Shown here: in pieces, positions 60,894 to 64,000 of the stretch | Position numbering within the stretch: the first letter of the stretch is position 1 | Layout: each line of letters begins with the position of its first letter | Assembly (NCBI GenBank): GCA_947652855.1 | Contig: CANTEO010000002.1 | Span: forward strand, 5,608-69,607 | DNA from: an uncultured Roseburia sp. | Lineage (GTDB): Bacteria > Bacillota > Clostridia > Lachnospirales > Lachnospiraceae | Direction: 5' to 3' | Length of the DNA: 64,000 bases | Position numbers and translations under genes: made by a program | Notes under the pieces: generated by a model | What the model saw: only the letters and a program-made list of their open reading frames with translations | Told to the model about the DNA's origin: nothing | Database searches by the model: none

Positions 60894-62282
60894 ATGGAAA
60901 AAACAGAAACAGCGCCGTTTGGTTTTAAAGATAAAATCGGATATATGTTTGGGGATTTTGGAAATGACTTTACCTTTATTTTTGCAAGTACATTTTTAAT
61001 GGTTTTTTATACAAAAACGCTTGGAATTGAAGCGTCTATGGTCGGAACGCTTTTTTTGGTGGCAAGAGGCGTGGATGCATTTACAGATATAGGAATGGGA
61101 CGGATTGTGGATTCCGCTCCAGAACATCCGAAGGGAAGGTTCCGGATCTGGATTCTTCGTATGTGCGGGCCTGTGGCGATTACAAGTTTTCTGATGTACC
61201 AAAGTTTTATGGCTGATGCGTCTATGGGTATGAAAATAGTCTATATGTTTGTCACATACCTGCTGTGGGGCTCAGTTTTTTATACGTCGATCAACATTCC
61301 ATACGGTTCTATGGCGTCTGTGATTTCGGAAAAGTCAAAGGACAGGCAGTCGCTTTCCGTATACCGCTCGCTTGGATCGACATTTGCGGCGGTAGCAATC
61401 AATGTGCTCGCCCCACTGTTTATTTACCGGCTGGATGAAAATGGAAATCAGGTTGTAGTCGGAAAAATGTTTACCATCGTTTCGGGAATATTTTCTTTTC
61501 TGGCTGTGATCTGTTACCTTCTGTGCTATTTTCTGGTAACGGAACGTGTCGCTGTAGGGAAAAAAACAGTGCAGAAGAAAACATCCGTTGTAAAAACGCT
61601 GACGCATGTGTTTACAAACCGCGCGCTGCTGGCAGTTATATTAATCTCTGTCCTGACGCTTTGCGCAACGATTATGAGCCAGTCAATCAGTACGTTTTTA
61701 TTTGCGGATTATTTTAAAAATACGAAGGCTCTCTCCATCAATAATTTTCTTGGGCTTCCGGCTGCAATCCTTCTGGCGGCGGTTTCCGGAAAGCTGGTGG
61801 AACGTTTTGGCAGGAAAGAAGTGACTTCCATCGGATGTATTTTGGCGGCGGCTCTGTTTTTTATTATTTATTTTTTAAGACTGGAAAATGTCTGGGCGTA
61901 TATTATACTCAATTTCATTGCCTGCATAGGCGGTATGTATCTGTTTAATATGACAATCTGGGCGATAATTACGGATGTCATTGACGATCAGGAAGTGCAG
62001 ACGATGCAGAGGGATGACGGTACAATCTACGGCGTATATTCATTTGCGCGAAAACTCGGACAGGCTCTGGCCGGCGGCCTTGGAGGGTTCGCCCTGTCGG
62101 CAATTGGTTATGATTCGCTTGCCGCAGCGCAGACAGATTCTGTGCGGGTCGGAATTTACGGGCTTTCTACGCTGTTTCCAGCAGCGATTTATACGCTTGT
62201 GGCAGTGGTGTTTCTCTTTCTTTATCCGTTGTCTAAACGTCGGGTGGAAGAAAATACGAGGGAACTTCAAAGCAGAAGATAA
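60894..62282 (+). CDS. GPH-family (MelB-like) sugar/cation symporter
   Basis: 462 residues with twelve membrane helices. It opens FGFKDKIGYMFGDFGNDFTF, the typical GPH start, and has the DAFTDIGMGRIVD segment between helices two and three and a second-half TDVIDDQE motif. Members import glycosides, galactosides or glucuronides with sodium or protons. TTGGAGG lies upstream of the ATG. It sits between the MATE gene and guaA with no glycosidase nearby, so the substrate cannot be named. Confidence 0.92.
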   Translation: MEKTETAPFGFKDKIGYMFGDFGNDFTFIFASTFLMVFYTKTLGIEASMVGTLFLVARGVDAFTDIGMGRIVDSAPEHPKGRFRIWILRMCGPVAITSFLMYQSFMADASMGMKIVYMFVTYLLWGSVFYTSINIPYGSMASVISEKSKDRQSLSVYRSLGSTFAAVAINVLAPLFIYRLDENGNQVVVGKMFTIVSGIFSFLAVICYLLCYFLVTERVAVGKKTVQKKTSVVKTLTHVFTNRALLAVILISVLTLCATIMSQSISTFLFADYFKNTKALSINNFLGLPAAILLAAVSGKLVERFGRKEVTSIGCILAAALFFIIYFLRLENVWAYIILNFIACIGGMYLFNMTIWAIITDVIDDQEVQTMQRDDGTIYGVYSFARKLGQALAGGLGGFALSAIGYDSLAAAQTDSVRVGIYGLSTLFPAAIYTLVAVVFLFLYPLSKRRVEENTRELQSRR

Positions 62283-62292
62283 AAAATATTGC

Positions 62293-62321
62293 TTGTCATT
62301 CGAAAACAGCTTTCTTATAAT
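62293..62321 (+). promoter_or_regulatory. Promoter of guaA
   Basis: TTGTCA, 17 bases, TATAAT: near consensus, 36 bases before the guaA start. There is no room for a purine riboswitch. Confidence 0.85.
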
Positions 62322-62357
62322 GGAACATAAGTAAACACATGAGGAGGAAGTGGACGA

Positions 62358-63902
62358 ATGGAGCAGGAAAAAGTAATTGTAATTGATTTTGGCGGCCAGT
62401 ATAACCAGCTTGTGGCAAGACGCGTCCGGGAATGCAATGTTTATTGTGAAATCTATTCTTACCGTACAGACATTGAAAAAATTAAAGCGATGAATCCAAA
62501 GGGGATTATCCTGACCGGCGGGCCAAACAGTTGTTATGAAGCAAAAGCTCCTGCCTGCGGCAGAGAATTATTTGAACTGGGAATCCCGACGCTCGGGCTT
62601 TGCTATGGAGCGCAGTTAATGATGTTTACATTAGGCGGAAATGTGGAGCGCGCGCCTGTGCAGGAATACGGCAAAACAGACGTATCCATCTGTGCGGATT
62701 CCCTTCTGTTTGAGAAAGTGCCGAAAAAAACAGTCTGCTGGATGAGCCATTTTGATTATATAGCAAAACCCGCGCCGGATTTTAAAATTACGGCTTATAC
62801 AAAAGACTGTCCGGTGGCGGCGGCAGAAAATCAGGAGAAACAGTTATATGCCGTTCAGTTTCATCCGGAAGTTCTGCATACGCAGGAAGGCGGAAAAATA
62901 CTTTCCAATTTTGTAAAAAGAATTTGCGGGTGTGCGGGAACCTGGCGGATGGATTCTTTTTTGGAAGATTCCATCCATGCAATGCAAAAAAAGATCGGAA
63001 GCGGAAAAGTCCTCTGCGCACTGTCCGGCGGCGTCGATTCCTCTGTTGCGGCAGTTATGCTGTCCAAAGCAATTGGAAATCAGCTTACCTGCGTTTTTGT
63101 GGATCATGGCCTGCTCCGGAAGGATGAAGGGGATGAAGTCGAATCGGTATTTGGCCCTGACGGGCCGTATGAACTGAACTTTATACGCGTAAATGCCAGA
63201 GAACGCTTTTTTAAGAGTCTGGCAGGCGTAACGGAACCAGAGAAAAAACGTAAGATTATCGGCGAAGAGTTTATTCGTGTTTTTGAGGAAGAAGCAAAAA
63301 AAATAGGCGCTGTGGATTTTCTGGTTCAGGGAACCATATATCCGGACGTAGTGGAGAGCGGCCTTGGCGGAGAATCCGCAGTCATAAAATCGCATCACAA
63401 CGTTGGGGGCCTGCCTGCCTGCGTGGATTTTAAAGAAATTATAGAACCCCTCCAAAGCCTGTTTAAAGATGAGGTGCGAAAAGCGGGCCTTGAACTTGGA
63501 ATGCCCGAACATCTTGTGTTTCGCCAGCCGTTTCCGGGACCTGGCCTTGGGATTCGGATTATTGGAGAAGTCACAGCCGAAAAAGTAAAAATTGTCCAGG
63601 ATGCGGACGCCATTTACAGAGAAGAAATTGCCAACGCCGGTTTGGCGCAAAGCATGGGCCAGTATTTTGCGGCGCTTACGAATATGCAGTCCGTAGGCGT
63701 AATGGGAGACGAACGGACATATGAATATGCAGTAGTCCTGCGCGCCGTAAGCACTGTGGATTTTATGACGGCCGAGGCCGCTGAGATCCCATTTGAAGTA
63801 TTAAAGAAAACAATGGGGCGTATTATTAATGAAGTAAAGGGCGTAAACCGGGTATTTTATGATTTGACAAGCAAGCCTCCTGGGACGGTGGAGTTCGAAT
63901 AA
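62358..63902 (+). CDS. guaA: GMP synthase (glutamine-hydrolysing)
   Basis: 514 residues. It converts XMP to GMP using glutamine and ATP. The N-terminal class I glutamine amidotransferase has nucleophile C82 in GLCYGAQ and H169/E171 in QFHPE. The ATP-pyrophosphatase part has the PP-loop SGGVDSS from S223, and the C-terminal dimerisation domain ends [26 protein letters not shown] precedes the ATG. The 3' end of guaA is a known target for some genomic-island integrases, but no integrase lies in the window. The 98 bases after it hold no gene; TTGATAACA occurs twice there. Confidence 0.97.
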   Translation: MEQEKVIVIDFGGQYNQLVARRVRECNVYCEIYSYRTDIEKIKAMNPKGIILTGGPNSCYEAKAPACGRELFELGIPTLGLCYGAQLMMFTLGGNVERAPVQEYGKTDVSICADSLLFEKVPKKTVCWMSHFDYIAKPAPDFKITAYTKDCPVAAAENQEKQLYAVQFHPEVLHTQEGGKILSNFVKRICGCAGTWRMDSFLEDSIHAMQKKIGSGKVLCALSGGVDSSVAAVMLSKAIGNQLTCVFVDHGLLRKDEGDEVESVFGPDGPYELNFIRVNARERFFKSLAGVTEPEKKRKIIGEEFIRVFEEEAKKIGAVDFLVQGTIYPDVVESGLGGESAVIKSHHNVGGLPACVDFKEIIEPLQSLFKDEVRKAGLELGMPEHLVFRQPFPGPGLGIRIIGEVTAEKVKIVQDADAIYREEIANAGLAQSMGQYFAALTNMQSVGVMGDERTYEYAVVLRAVSTVDFMTAEAAEIPFEVLKKTMGRIINEVKGVNRVFYDLTSKPPGTVEFE

Positions 63903-64000
63903 ACAAAAATGCTTAGTGAATCCAGTGTTTATGCGGGTTTGCGGACTTTGGAAAGGTCTTTTGATAACAAATTGATAACAGTCGTTTGAGTGCGATTATT

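Noticed and set aside
62322..62357. Purine riboswitch before guaA
   Set aside because: Only about 36 bases lie between the -10 element and the ATG.
63903..64000. Attachment site downstream of guaA
   Set aside because: Two TTGATAACA copies are present, but there is no integrase or copy of the guaA 3' end in the window, so not annotated as att.

Overview
The window looks like a chromosomal segment from a spore-forming, gut-type member of the Clostridia, most likely family Lachnospiraceae. Four things point there: a six-cysteine SCIFF precursor with its radical-SAM maturase and a fused SecDF, a spoIIID gene with a sigma-E-like promoter, a lysine riboswitch ahead of dapA-dapB, and very large modular mucin-directed surface proteins. 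The organism call is inference from gene content. I see no rRNA, tRNA, CRISPR array, integrase or intact insertion sequence.

Layout. 1-6.3 kb: the end of an unknown gene, then a tightly overlapping cluster of a lipoprotein, two ABC-type membrane proteins, an ATPase, a secreted membrane-tethered protein and a small membrane-anchored protein. 6.3-16 kb, mostly minus strand: asnA, a 2035-residue modular sialidase, an alpha/beta hydrolase, a cold-shock protein and small conserved proteins. 16.2-21.4 kb: a transglutaminase-like lipoprotein, then SCIFF precursor, maturase and SecDF, closed by a strong terminator. 21.4-22.3 kb: an internally deleted Rpn-type nuclease gene with a 12-bp tandem repeat. 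22.5-31 kb: one gene for a 2814-residue multi-module adhesin with a c-di-GMP-I-like leader element. 31-44 kb: housekeeping and regulatory genes (SSB-like protein, corrinoid adenosyltransferase-like protein, L-box-dapA-dapB, MntR-like regulator, CorA, NlpC/P60 hydrolase, atypical response regulator, extracytoplasmic foldase, asnS, glyA). 44-49.6 kb: a MacAB-like operon with two different adaptor proteins. 49.6-52.2 kb: an O-antigen-ligase-like membrane protein and AzlC/AzlD. 52.4-58.8 kb: a 1750-residue M60 metallopeptidase carrying a dockerin, overlapping a gene for a secreted cohesin-like protein. 58.8-64 kb: spoIIID, a MATE exporter, a GPH-family sugar symporter and guaA, the last three visibly more AT-rich.

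Functional picture. Three separated loci (sialidase, giant adhesin, M60 peptidase plus cohesin-like partner) encode a host-glycoprotein-directed surface apparatus. Sialidase and adhesin share module types (LamG-like, FIVAR, and an uncharacterised module of about 85 residues that usually follows the LamG-like domain). Sialidase, adhesin and cohesin-like protein all end in Lys-rich basic domains with no LPXTG motif or C-terminal membrane helix. The M60 peptidase has no such tail but carries a textbook dockerin, and its immediate downstream neighbour has a cohesin-like domain plus a basic tail. The best candidate for an under-described system here is therefore a two-gene, cellulosome-style surface attachment of a mucin peptidase.
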